Positions 41,153 through 49,640 of a DNA stretch of 64,000 nt are shown here, piece after piece; position 1 is the first letter of the stretch; the number at the start of each line of letters is the position of its first letter. Under the pieces are notes generated by a model. The model had not been told where the DNA came from. It did not search any database and was given only the letters and a program-made list of their open reading frames with translations. The DNA is taken from NCBI RefSeq assembly GCF_014200175.1, contig NZ_JACHBD010000009.1:62001-126000 (forward strand). Direction: 5' to 3'. This stretch comes from Rhizobium lentis. GTDB taxonomy: Bacteria; Pseudomonadota; Alphaproteobacteria; Rhizobiales; Rhizobiaceae. The position numbers and the translations under genes were made by a program.

Positions 41153-43042
41153 TCAGGCGCGGGGCAGCCCTGCCGGTCTCAGATGCTTGCGGAGCGCGGC
41201 GATCCTGAAGATGGCGTTGGCAGCGCCGTAACCGCGATAACCGCGCCGCTCGACGATCTCGAAAAACAGCCCCTCGCCATAGGTCGGGCTGTAGAGCTGG
41301 AAATATTCGCCGGCCTCGTCGCGGTCATAGAGGATGTTGTTGGCCTTGAGGCGATCGGCGAATTCGGCCTCGAGGCCGAAGCGGGCTTCGAGATCGTCGT
41401 AATAGTTCGGCGAGATCGCCAGGGAAACGAACCCGTTGGCCGCAAGCGCAGCGGCGGTCGCGAAGATGTCGTCGGTCCTGAAGGCGAGATGCTGGATGCC
41501 GGAGCCGAAAGTCTCGGCGATGAAGCGGCCGGCGAGCGTGTTGCGGTTTTCCGCGCCGTTCATGGTGATGCGCAGCGAGCCTTCTTTGTTCTCGACCACC
41601 TGGCTTCGGACGATGCCGGAGGGATCGACGATATCGACCATCGGCGTCTTCTCGGCCTCGATGAGCGAGGTGTAAAACAACAGCCAGGTTAAAAGCTCCT
41701 CGTATTTCATCGTCTGCGCCATGTGATCAATCGATTGCAGCCCGGTCGGCTGCAGCGGTGTGTCGTCGTCGATCGCATCGAATTCGATCTCCCAGATGCG
41801 GGCAAGCTCGCTCTGGCGGTCGAGGAAATAGAGAACACCGCCGCCAACGCCGCGCACGGCCGGCATCTCGATCTCGCCGGCATCGGGCGCTTGTTCGAAG
41901 CGCTCGGCCCCGAGGGCGACGGCGCGCTGCAGCGCCGCCTTGGCATCGTCGACCATCAGGCCGGCGGCATAGGCCGAGGTGCCGTGCACGGCATAGGAGG
42001 CGCTGGCAAAGCCTTTCTGTTCCGTGTTGACCACGAGATTGATCGCGCCCTGGCGAAACACCGTTACCTGCTTGCTCTTGTGCCTGGCCGCCTTACGGAA
42101 GCCGAGGCTTGAAAACAGCGCCTCGAGTGCCGCCGCCTCGTCCTCATCGGCGCTGAACTCGATGAAGGCGATGCCTTCGACCTTGGCGCGCGGCGGCATC
42201 ACCGGCACCGGCAGCGCGCTCTCTGGCTGCTGGCGCTTGACCTGATCGCCGAGATAGATCAGCGAGCGGCGGCCATCCACCGCGATCGCGTTGGCAGATC
42301 CGCCGCGGAACTGGTCGTTGAAGATCTCCAGCGACAGATAGCCGTCATAACCGGTCGCAGCGACCGCCTTCATGAAGTCGAGCACCGGCAGATCACCTTC
42401 GCCGGGCATATTGCGGAAGTGCCGGCTCCAGTAGAGCAGATCCATGTCGATCAGCGGTGCGTCGGCAAGTTGGATGATGAAGATCTTCTCCTTGGGGATC
42501 GAGCGGATGGAGTTGACGTCGATCTTCCGCGACAGCGTATGAAAGCTGTCGAGGATCAAGCCGATATTCGGATGATCGGCCCGCCGGACGATCTCCCAGG
42601 CGTCGCGGTGATCGCGGATGTGGCGGCCCCAGGCCAGTGCCTCGTAGCCGACGCGCAGACCGCGCCTGGCGGCGCGCTCGCCGAGTTCGTGAAAATCGGC
42701 CGCCGCCCGGTCGAGGCCGCCAAGCGCAGCCGGCGAAACGTTCGAACAGACCAGCACCAGGTCGGTGCCCATCTCCTGCATGAGGTCGAACTTGCGTTCG
42801 GCCCGGTCGAAGGTGCGGCTGCGCAGCGGCTCCGGCATGCCTTCGAAATCGCGAAACGGCTGAAAAAGCGTGATCTCCATGCCGAGATCGCGCACCATCC
42901 GCCCGACCTCCTTCGGGCTCTCGTCGAAGATCAGGAAATCATTCTCGAAGATCTCCACCCCATCGAAGCCGGCCTTGGCGATCGCCTCCAGCTTGTCGCT
43001 GAGGTCGCCGCTCAGCGAAACGGTCGCTATCGATGTCTTCAT
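41153..43042 (-). CDS. quiC: 3-Dehydroshikimate dehydratase (QuiC-type, TIM-barrel plus HPPD-like domain)
   Basis: A two-part 629-aa enzyme that converts 3-dehydroshikimate to protocatechuate. Residues 1-~275 are a xylose-isomerase-like TIM barrel (FDGVEIFENDFLIFDESP, LGLILDSFHTLSR-like segment seen as GLILDSFHTLSRK, and FIIQLADAPLIDMDLLYWSRHFRNMPGEGDLP). Residues ~290-620 are a 4-hydroxyphenylpyruvate dioxygenase-like VOC region with SIDHMAQTM, QHLAFRTDD and GLFFEIVERRGYRGYG, where the His and Glu metal ligands survive. It is co-transcribed with shikimate dehydrogenase 22 bases upstream and feeds the beta-ketoadipate route. Confidence 0.88.
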   Translation of the reverse strand: MKTSIATVSLSGDLSDKLEAIAKAGFDGVEIFENDFLIFDESPKEVGRMVRDLGMEITLFQPFRDFEGMPEPLRSRTFDRAERKFDLMQEMGTDLVLVCSNVSPAALGGLDRAAADFHELGERAARRGLRVGYEALAWGRHIRDHRDAWEIVRRADHPNIGLILDSFHTLSRKIDVNSIRSIPKEKIFIIQLADAPLIDMDLLYWSRHFRNMPGEGDLPVLDFMKAVAATGYDGYLSLEIFNDQFRGGSANAIAVDGRRSLIYLGDQVKRQQPESALPVPVMPPRAKVEGIAFIEFSADEDEAAALEALFSSLGFRKAARHKSKQVTVFRQGAINLVVNTEQKGFASASYAVHGTSAYAAGLMVDDAKAALQRAVALGAERFEQAPDAGEIEMPAVRGVGGGVLYFLDRQSELARIWEIEFDAIDDDTPLQPTGLQSIDHMAQTMKYEELLTWLLFYTSLIEAEKTPMVDIVDPSGIVRSQVVENKEGSLRITMNGAENRNTLAGRFIAETFGSGIQHLAFRTDDIFATAAALAANGFVSLAISPNYYDDLEARFGLEAEFADRLKANNILYDRDEAGEYFQLYSPTYGEGLFFEIVERRGYRGYGAANAIFRIAALRKHLRPAGLPRA

Positions 43043-43064
43043 CGCAGGGTCCCTTCCGATCGCG

Positions 43065-43925
43065 TTAAGTCGTCATCGTCTTGAAATGCGCGAGCATGCG
43101 GCCAGCTTCAGGTTCCCTGCCGGTGATCAGGCGAAAGGCTCCGACGGCCTGGAAGACCGCCATGCCGCCGCCGTCGAGCGTCCGGCAGCCGCGCTGCCTC
43201 GACTGCCGCAAGAGTTCGGTCTCAAGGGGAAAGTAGACGATCTCGGCGATCCAATGGCGCCTCTCCAGGAGCTCCGGCGGAAGCGGTGTGCCGGGATATT
43301 TGGCCATGCCCGTCGGCGTCGCATGGATCAGACCCGATGCGTCTTTCATTGCTGCTTCCAGGTCACCTCCGGCGGCGACCAACGCACCAGGAAAGAGTGC
43401 GGACATCGTTTGCGCCAGATCGGCGGCGCGATTTTGTTCGCGATCGAAGACCGTCAGCCTCTGAAGGCCGAGCGTCAGGATGGCATAGGCGGTCGCAACA
43501 CCCGCTCCGCCGGCGCCAATCTGCACAGCGGAAGAAAGGTCTGCCTGCGGCAGCCCGCGGCGAAAACTCTCGGCAAAGCCCCACCAGTCGGTGTTGTGGC
43601 CAAAGCGCCGGCCGTCCTTCAGGACGACGGTGTTGACGGCGCCGAGCGCCCGGGCCTCCGGCGACAGCTCGTCGAGCAGGGGTATGACGAGCTGCTTGCA
43701 GGGATGAGTGATGTTGAGACCGGCAAGTCCACGCGCTTCGGCATCGCCGATCAAATGCGGAAGATCGGCCGGCGACACATTCAATTTGGCGAGATCGATC
43801 AGCTCATAATCGTAGTCCAGCCCCTGCGCCGCACCTTCTTCCATATGCATGGCAGGCGTCAGCGAGGCCTGGATGCCGGAGCCGATCAGCCCGGCCTTCA
43901 ACGGTTTCAGGAGTGTCTCGGCCAT
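43065..43925 (-). CDS. Shikimate/quinate dehydrogenase (catabolic AroE paralogue)
   Basis: Shikimate dehydrogenase family (286 aa). Substrate loop SGIQASLTPAMHMEEG (the usual S-x-SP becomes SLTP), active-site Lys in NITHPCKQLVIPLLDELSPEA, LGAVNTVVL, TDWWGF and the Rossmann GAGGAGVATAYAIL. Its position between a TRAP transporter and 3-dehydroshikimate dehydratase indicates a catabolic role: shikimate to 3-dehydroshikimate. It is presumably not the housekeeping aroE. Confidence 0.87.
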   Translation of the reverse strand: MAETLLKPLKAGLIGSGIQASLTPAMHMEEGAAQGLDYDYELIDLAKLNVSPADLPHLIGDAEARGLAGLNITHPCKQLVIPLLDELSPEARALGAVNTVVLKDGRRFGHNTDWWGFAESFRRGLPQADLSSAVQIGAGGAGVATAYAILTLGLQRLTVFDREQNRAADLAQTMSALFPGALVAAGGDLEAAMKDASGLIHATPTGMAKYPGTPLPPELLERRHWIAEIVYFPLETELLRQSRQRGCRTLDGGGMAVFQAVGAFRLITGREPEAGRMLAHFKTMTT

Positions 43926-43957
43926 GCGCCAGTTCCTGTCTTGCTCGTGATGGGAAA

Positions 43958-43981
43958 GGCCCGCGGCGTCGCTCGCGGGCC
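43958..43981 (-). other. Intercistronic hairpin after dctP-like gene
   Basis: GGCCCGCG / CGCGGGCC, an 8-bp GC stem with an 8-base loop, lies 8 bases past the stop of the TRAP binding protein and before the shikimate dehydrogenase gene. Confidence 0.6.
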
Positions 43982-43989
43982 CGATCTGC

Positions 43990-45006
43990 TTACTTGCCGC
44001 GAACCGTGTCGAGCTCCTTGAAGAGCTGCGTCACGGTCTCTGCTCCGATCTGAGCCGCAAACTTGTCCACCAGCGGCTTGACGGCGTCGCGCAGCTTCTG
44101 CGTCTCTTCGGGGCTGAGTTCGGCGACTTCCATGCCGGTCTTCTTGATTTCCTCGATCGCCTTGGCATCGAACTCCCTGGAAACCTGGCGCTGATAGTCG
44201 CGGGCTTCCGTCGCGGCCGATTGGAAGACTGTCTTCTCCTCATCATTCAGGCCGTCCCAGAACTTCTTGCTGATCAGCACGATCTGCGGATTGTACTGGT
44301 GACGGGTGACCGTCATGTACTTCTGCACTTCGAAGAATTTCGCATTGATGATGTTGGCAGCCGGGTTCTCCTGGCCGTCGACGGTGCCGGTCTCGAGCGC
44401 GGTATAGAGCTCGGTGTAGGGGAGGGGCACCGCGTTGGCGCCGAGACTGTTGAAGAGTTCGATCGGGATCGGCGACTGGATCGTGCGGATCTTCAAGCCC
44501 TTGATATCCTCGAGCTTGGTGACGGGATGACGATTGTTGGTGAGGTTGCGGAAACCGAGCTCCCAATAGGCGAGGCCGACGAGACCTGTATCCGGCAGGA
44601 GCTTCATCAGGCTCGTGCCGAACGCGCCGTCCATCACCTTGTCGGCCTCTTCGCCGCTGTTGAAGAGGAAGGGCAGGTCGACGGCGCCGAATTGCTTGAC
44701 ATTGCTTGCGAGAATGCCGGCGTTGAGCACGGTCATCTCGATGACACCGCCCTGCAGGGCCGACACCGTCTGCACGTCGCCGCCGAGCACGCCGCCCGGA
44801 AACAGCTTGACCTCAATCTTGCCGCCGCTCTTTTCCTTCACCAGCTCGGCGAACTTCTCCATGCCCATGACTTGGGGATGGCCCTTATTATTGGCGGCGG
44901 CGAATTTGAGGCTGTGTTCGCGGATCTCGGCCACAGCGGGGCCGCTTGCCAAGAGAGCAATGGGCAGAGCCAGTCCCAGCGCCAGTTTCGTCAATCTATT
45001 CAGCAT
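43990..45006 (-). CDS. TRAP transporter substrate-binding protein DctP
   Basis: Periplasmic binding protein of a TRAP system (338 aa). Signal peptide MLNRLTKLALGLALPIALLASGPAVA. Motifs are FAAANNKGHPQVMGMEKFAELVKEKSGGKIEVKLFPGGVLG, FNSGEEADKVMDG, LGFRNLTNNRHPV and LETGTVDGQENPAANI. The start ATG at 45004-45006 follows GGGAGG. The ligand is inferred as shikimate, quinate or a similar acid from the two enzymes that follow. Confidence 0.9.
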   Translation of the reverse strand: MLNRLTKLALGLALPIALLASGPAVAEIREHSLKFAAANNKGHPQVMGMEKFAELVKEKSGGKIEVKLFPGGVLGGDVQTVSALQGGVIEMTVLNAGILASNVKQFGAVDLPFLFNSGEEADKVMDGAFGTSLMKLLPDTGLVGLAYWELGFRNLTNNRHPVTKLEDIKGLKIRTIQSPIPIELFNSLGANAVPLPYTELYTALETGTVDGQENPAANIINAKFFEVQKYMTVTRHQYNPQIVLISKKFWDGLNDEEKTVFQSAATEARDYQRQVSREFDAKAIEEIKKTGMEVAELSPEETQKLRDAVKPLVDKFAAQIGAETVTQLFKELDTVRGK

Positions 45007-45077
45007 GTTTTCCTCCCAGGATAGAGCCGGCATCTCCCTCCGGCCGCGTTGAAATTGCATCGCCGTCACTGGCGACA

Positions 45078-46358
45078 TCAGTGTCCGAACCAGGCGACCG
45101 GTGCGGTCACCAGCTGCGGGAAAAGGACGAGCAGAAACAGAACGACCAGCTCGGCGATCATGAAGGGGATCACGCCCTTCATCAGTTCTTCCATCGACAG
45201 CTTCGAAACCCCGCAAATGACGTTGAGCACCGTGCCGACCGGCGGCGTGATCAGCCCGATCGAATTGTTGATGATGAACAGCACGCCGAAATAGACCGGG
45301 TCGATCCCCGCCTGCTTGATGATCGGCATCAGCACCGGTGTCATCACCAGGATTGTCGGCGTCATGTCCATGGCAGTGCCGACGACGACGATGAGCACCA
45401 TGATGGCAAGCAGCAGCAGCGTCTGATTGGTCATCAGCGGCTCGACGAGGCCGGCGAGTTCGCCGGGCACATTGGCGACGGTGATCAGCCAGGCGGAAAC
45501 GGCAGCGCAGGCCACCAGGAACATCACCACCGAGGTGATCTTCGCGGCCGCGACGAAAACCTCGAACAGCCGTGACGGTGGCAGCTCACGATAGACGACC
45601 ATCGACACGAAGAGCGAATAGACCGCCGCGACGACGCCGGCTTCGGTCGGCGTGAACACGCCGAATTTCAGGCCGACGATGATGATGACGGGAAGCATCA
45701 GCGCCCAGATGCTCTCGACAAAAGCCTTCATCCTGATCGCGCCGCTTTGTTTCGGCGGCAGGGCGAACTGTTCCTTGCGCGCCACGATCAACCAGGTGAT
45801 GCAAAGGGCGGCGCCGATCATCAGGCCGGGGAAGATGCCGGCCAGAAACAGCTTGGTGATCGAGACCCCGCCGATGACGCCGTAGAGAATGAAGCCGATC
45901 GACGGCGGGATGATCGGGCCGATGATCGAGGCCGAGGCGAGCAGGCCGCCGGCCCGGGCCGGATCATGGCCAGACTTCAGCATCATCGGAAAGAGCAGGG
46001 CGCCGAGTGCGGCGGCATCGGCGACGGCCGAGCCCGAAAGGCTGGATAGCACGCAGGCCGCGAAGATCGCCACGAAGCCGAGGCCGCCCCTGATATGGCC
46101 GACCAGGGCCATGGCAAGATTGACGATACGACGCGAAAGGCCGCCGGTATTCATCACCTCGCCCGCGAGCAGGAAAAAGGGCACGGCCATCAGCGGAAAG
46201 CTGTCGGCGCCGTTCAGCACATTCTGGGCTACGATCTGCGCATCGAACATGCCGAGATACATCATCAGCGCCACACCTGTGATGATGAGGGCAAATGCGA
46301 TCGGCACGCCGAGCGCCATCGGACCGAGAAGAGCGCCGAGGAAGATGGTGACGGTCAT
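45078..46358 (-). CDS. TRAP transporter large permease DctM
   Basis: Large integral membrane subunit (426 aa, about 12 helices). Family segments are LGVPIAFALIITGVALM, LMAVPFFLLAGEVMNTGGLSRRIVNLA, LSSLSGSAVADAAALGALLFPMM, IIPPSIGFILYG and FGVLFIINNSIGLITPPVGTVLNV. Sodium-coupled uptake is usual for this family. It lies between the small permease (10 bases upstream) and the binding protein (71 bases). Confidence 0.92.
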   Translation of the reverse strand: MTVTIFLGALLGPMALGVPIAFALIITGVALMMYLGMFDAQIVAQNVLNGADSFPLMAVPFFLLAGEVMNTGGLSRRIVNLAMALVGHIRGGLGFVAIFAACVLSSLSGSAVADAAALGALLFPMMLKSGHDPARAGGLLASASIIGPIIPPSIGFILYGVIGGVSITKLFLAGIFPGLMIGAALCITWLIVARKEQFALPPKQSGAIRMKAFVESIWALMLPVIIIVGLKFGVFTPTEAGVVAAVYSLFVSMVVYRELPPSRLFEVFVAAAKITSVVMFLVACAAVSAWLITVANVPGELAGLVEPLMTNQTLLLLAIMVLIVVVGTAMDMTPTILVMTPVLMPIIKQAGIDPVYFGVLFIINNSIGLITPPVGTVLNVICGVSKLSMEELMKGVIPFMIAELVVLFLLVLFPQLVTAPVAWFGH

Positions 46359-46368
46359 GACGCGCTCC

Positions 46369-46932
46369 TCAGTGCTTCGGCGTCAGAACCGGAAACGCGG
46401 TCTGCGCGGGATCTTCGAGGGCCGCCTGTTCCTCGCTGTCACGCACAAGTGCGGCAGTCGTCACATCGATGCGGTCGGTCGCGATCGCGAAGGCATCCCA
46501 GAGCAGGATGAATAAGGCCGGCACGCCGAAGGCGAGCCCGGCGCCGTAGAAGACGCCCATCGAAATGCCGGTCGCCGGGGCTGATACGTGAAGGTTGATC
46601 ACCGTCTGGGCCCAGCTTCCACTGATCATCAGCCACGTGGCGATCAGCATCATGCCGTAGCCGAGGAGCACGGCGAGCTTGGCGATCGGTTTCGGCAGGC
46701 GGGTGATCAGGGAGTCGACGCCGAGATGGGCGTGTTCGCGCATTGCGACGACGGCGCCGAGGAAGGTCAGCCAGATGAAAAAAATGCGCGACAGCTCCTC
46801 GGAGGAGGTAATTCCCTGGTTGAACGCGTAGCGAAGCACGACATTGCCGAAGACGAGGACTACCATGCCCGCCAGCAGCAGGGCGATCGTAACCTTCAGC
46901 GCGAAGAAATAAAAATCGATGATACGAATCAT
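46369..46932 (-). CDS. TRAP transporter small permease DctQ
   Basis: Small membrane subunit (187 aa) with four helices. ALLLAGMVVLVFGNVVLRYAFNQGITSSEELSRIFFIWLTFLGAVVAMREHAHLGVD is the DctQ signature; a cytoplasmic tail of about 35 residues follows. First gene of the shikimate operon, about 120 bases after the operator-promoter. Confidence 0.9.
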   Translation of the reverse strand: MIRIIDFYFFALKVTIALLLAGMVVLVFGNVVLRYAFNQGITSSEELSRIFFIWLTFLGAVVAMREHAHLGVDSLITRLPKPIAKLAVLLGYGMMLIATWLMISGSWAQTVINLHVSAPATGISMGVFYGAGLAFGVPALFILLWDAFAIATDRIDVTTAALVRDSEEQAALEDPAQTAFPVLTPKH

Positions 46933-47052
46933 TCGCTCCTCCCAAGCGTGGCCTTGCCCTGTCGGCCGACCGTCGTCAGACCCGTCAGAGCGCGTCTTGA
47001 CCGAAATATTGCCGTCGCGATCAAGTCCTCCACTGGTCGCCCTTCCAAAATG

Positions 47053-47074
47053 TACTAACTAGTTCGTATGTCAA
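47053..47074 (-). promoter_or_regulatory. TetR-type operator on the TRAP/shikimate promoter
   Basis: TACTAACTAGTTCGTA (47053-47068) is a 16-bp palindrome with one mismatched pair. On the minus strand TTGACA (47074-47069) directly abuts it, so the operator occupies the -35/-10 spacer. The divergent TetR-family gene starts 140 bases away. Confidence 0.65.
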
Positions 47075-47173
47075 GCGGCAACTATTGAAACATGTCGTCA
47101 ACCTGAATAAGACTGACGGGCCTCGGAAACAGAAAACGCATGCTTAACCGAAGCCGAAAACCGAAATTCGAAA

Positions 47174-47179
47174 TATAAT
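47174..47179 (+). promoter_or_regulatory. Candidate -10 box of the tetR-family gene
   Basis: A perfect TATAAT, 33 bases before the ATG at 47212; no good -35 is visible. It supports the ATG over the GTG at 47200, which would lie almost at the transcript start. Confidence 0.4.
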
Positions 47180-47211
47180 ACAATAGATTAGAAAGTGCGG
47201 TGGCGAGGTCC

Positions 47212-47850
47212 ATGGCGGAACGGAGCGAAAACGGCCGGAAGAATGATCCGGAGCAGACGAAGGAAGACATCCTCCTCGTCGCAACTCAGGAATTCTCGAC
47301 CCATGGCCTCGCCGGCGCCCGGGTCGACTCGATTGCCGAGAAGACGCGCACCTCGAAACGGATGATTTATTATTATTTCGGCAGCAAGGAGGGGCTCTAT
47401 CTTGCCGTCCTGGAGCAGTCCTATCGCAAGATCCGCTCGCTGGAATCCGATCTGCATCTGTCCAATCTCGAACCGGAAGAGGCGCTGCGGACGCTGATCT
47501 CGACGACCTTCGATCACGACGAGGCCAATCCCGATTTCGTCCGCCTGGTCAGTATCGAAAACATCCATCACGCCGCGCATATGCTTCGTTCGGAGGCGAT
47601 CCGCGATCTCAACGTTTCGGTTATCGAAACCATCGCCGGCATATTGGAGCGCGGCTTCGACCACGGCATCTTCCGGCGTAAGGCCGACCCGATCGACATC
47701 CATATGATGATCAGCGCCTTCTGCTTCTTTCGCGTGTCGAACCGCTATACGTTTGGGACGATCTTCAGGCGCAATCTCTCGGATGGCGATACTATCGAAC
47801 GCCATCGCGGCATGATTGCCGACGCTGTCGTCAGCTATCTGAAAAGCTGA
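47212..47850 (+). CDS. TetR-family transcriptional regulator
   Basis: TetR-type repressor (212 aa). The helix-turn-helix is TKEDILLVATQEFSTHGLAGARVDSIAEKTRTSKRMIYYYFGSKEGLYLAVLEQSY. The C-terminal part (NPDFVRLVSIENIHHAAHML) resembles regulators with a TetR_C extension that control catabolic operons. It is divergent from the TRAP/shikimate operon and is the likely owner of the palindrome at 47053. The ATG is preferred to an in-frame GTG 12 bases upstream. Confidence 0.87.
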   Translation: MAERSENGRKNDPEQTKEDILLVATQEFSTHGLAGARVDSIAEKTRTSKRMIYYYFGSKEGLYLAVLEQSYRKIRSLESDLHLSNLEPEEALRTLISTTFDHDEANPDFVRLVSIENIHHAAHMLRSEAIRDLNVSVIETIAGILERGFDHGIFRRKADPIDIHMMISAFCFFRVSNRYTFGTIFRRNLSDGDTIERHRGMIADAVVSYLKS

Positions 47851-47866
47851 GAGCAGGAGACTCACC

Positions 47867-48892
47867 TCAACTGCGCGACGATGGCACGGGCAGGGTGATT
47901 TCGAACTCGGCGCCGGTGCCAACCGTCGGCCGAAGGTGGATCGTGCCACCATGGGAACTCAGCATGGCGCGGATAATGCCGAGGCCCATGCCTGTGCCGC
48001 CCTGTTCGCGGCGGGTCGAGAAGAACGGTTGAAAGATGCGTTCGCGATTAGCCTCGGAAATACCGCTGCCGTCGTCACGGACGAGAAAGACGGCCTTGCG
48101 GCCGTTGGCCGAGATGACGAATTCCAATAGCGAGGCGCCGTGCTGTAGCGCGTTTTCGGCGAGGTTGGCAAAGACAATGACGGCTGCTTCGTGCGGGAGC
48201 GCGATCGAGGTTTCCGCATCTCCGGCAGCCGAAACTTCAAGGGCGGGGAAACGCGAGCGCAGTGAAGCTATGATGCTGGCGACGTTGCTTCCGCCCTCGC
48301 TCACAGGCGTCTCCGCCTGCGCGAGCTCTCGCAACCGCTGCAGTAACGCATCGAGCCGGACAGCGTCCGCGACGATATTGTCGAGAAAATGCAAGCGCTG
48401 TGCTGTCGTCATCGGCTTCTCGGCATCGTCATCGCGCAGAAGTTCCGCCGCGCCCCGGATGGCCGTCAGCGGTGATTTCAGCTCGTGCGAAACATGGGCG
48501 GCAAACGAGCGGACATAGTCCGTGCGGTCGACCAGTTTTCCGGCAAGATCGAGGAAGCTTTGCGACAGCACCGCGATCTCCCGCGTTCCATGGCTGTCGA
48601 GCGGACGGATCGCCGCCTTGCCGCCGCGGGCAATCTCTTCCGTGCGGGCGATCAGGGCGTCGATGGGCCCGGTGATGGTGCGCGTCAGCACATAGGCAAT
48701 GCCGAGCGTCAGTATCGCGACAATGGCAAGCGCCCCGATTTCCGCCGGCGCCATCCGGCTCGAATTCGCCTCGACGGCACGAAACCAGACGACGATCAAG
48801 ATCGGCAGAGCCATGACGGCCAGCAGCACACCATAGACGATCAGCGCCAGCCTCGGCCGCCATTTCACCCTGACTTTCAGCGCCGGCATCAA
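47867..48892 (-). CDS. Sensor histidine kinase, CreC-like
   Basis: Membrane histidine kinase (341 aa) with two helices (about 13-37 and 50-68) enclosing a very short periplasmic part, then HAMP (TITGPIDALIARTEEIARGG), H-box AAHVSHELKSPLTAIRGAAELL, N-box ENALQHGAS and G-boxes DDGSGI and GTGMGLGIIRAML. The tiny sensor loop suggests membrane or cytoplasmic signal input. The start overlaps the response regulator stop by 4 bases. Confidence 0.88.
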   Translation of the reverse strand: MMPALKVRVKWRPRLALIVYGVLLAVMALPILIVVWFRAVEANSSRMAPAEIGALAIVAILTLGIAYVLTRTITGPIDALIARTEEIARGGKAAIRPLDSHGTREIAVLSQSFLDLAGKLVDRTDYVRSFAAHVSHELKSPLTAIRGAAELLRDDDAEKPMTTAQRLHFLDNIVADAVRLDALLQRLRELAQAETPVSEGGSNVASIIASLRSRFPALEVSAAGDAETSIALPHEAAVIVFANLAENALQHGASLLEFVISANGRKAVFLVRDDGSGISEANRERIFQPFFSTRREQGGTGMGLGIIRAMLSSHGGTIHLRPTVGTGAEFEITLPVPSSRS

Positions 48893-49596
48893 GCCTTCCT
48901 CCCGAGTTCAACGCTAAGCTTGAAGCCGATGCCGTGAACGGTCGCGATGATCCCGGAGCCGCCGACCGCGGTGAATTTGGCTCTGATGTTGCGGATATGG
49001 CTGTCGATTGTCCGGTCGGCGACGTAGGTGCCAGCGCCGTAAGCGGCTTGCATCAATTGTTCGCGGCTGAAGACCATACCGGGACGCGACAGCAATGCTT
49101 CCAGGATTGCGAATTCCAGCGCCGTCATCGCGAGGGCGCTGTCGCCGAACATGACCGTCCGGCCGTGGCGATCCAGGCTGATCTCGCCGGCGACAAGGGC
49201 GGCATGGCGTCTGTCGGGCGCCGCCTCGTTGCCGCTTCGCTTCAATATCGCCTTGACCCTGGCGATGAGTTCGCGCGGGCTGAAAGGCTTGGTGACATAA
49301 TCGTCGCCGCCGATTTCGAGCCCCAGGACCCTGTCGATCTCCTCGTCGCGGGCGGACAGAAACAGGATCGGCAAGCCCGATGTCTTGCGGATCTGCCGGC
49401 AGACCTCCAGACCATCCATATCGGGCATGCCGATATCGAGAATGATCAGATCGATGTTGCCGCGGCGGAAGGCCGCCATCGCCTCGATGCCGCCGCGAAC
49501 GGCCGTCGATATCAAGCCAGCGCGTTCAAGAGCGAAGCAGATCACATCGCGGATGTGAGGTTCGTCATCGACGACGAGAATGCGGGGCGCCATCAC
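48889..49596 (-). CDS. OmpR-family response regulator, CreB-like
   Basis: Response regulator (235 aa). Receiver with acidic pocket VVDDEPHIRD, phospho-acceptor Asp in LIILDIGMPDMDGLEV, LPILFLSARDEEIDRVLGLEIGGDDYVTKPFSPREL, and a C-terminal winged helix (LAMTALEFAILEALLSRPGMVFSREQLMQAAYG, ADRTIDSHIRNIRAKF). Co-transcribed with the kinase and preceded by the DUF4173 membrane protein gene (44 bases). Confidence 0.9.
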   Translation of the reverse strand: MMAPRILVVDDEPHIRDVICFALERAGLISTAVRGGIEAMAAFRRGNIDLIILDIGMPDMDGLEVCRQIRKTSGLPILFLSARDEEIDRVLGLEIGGDDYVTKPFSPRELIARVKAILKRSGNEAAPDRRHAALVAGEISLDRHGRTVMFGDSALAMTALEFAILEALLSRPGMVFSREQLMQAAYGAGTYVADRTIDSHIRNIRAKFTAVGGSGIIATVHGIGFKLSVELGRKA

Positions 49597-49640
49597 CGGT
49601 CCTGTGTTGGTTTGTCGTGCCTGTTGTCATCGTTCTCGTT

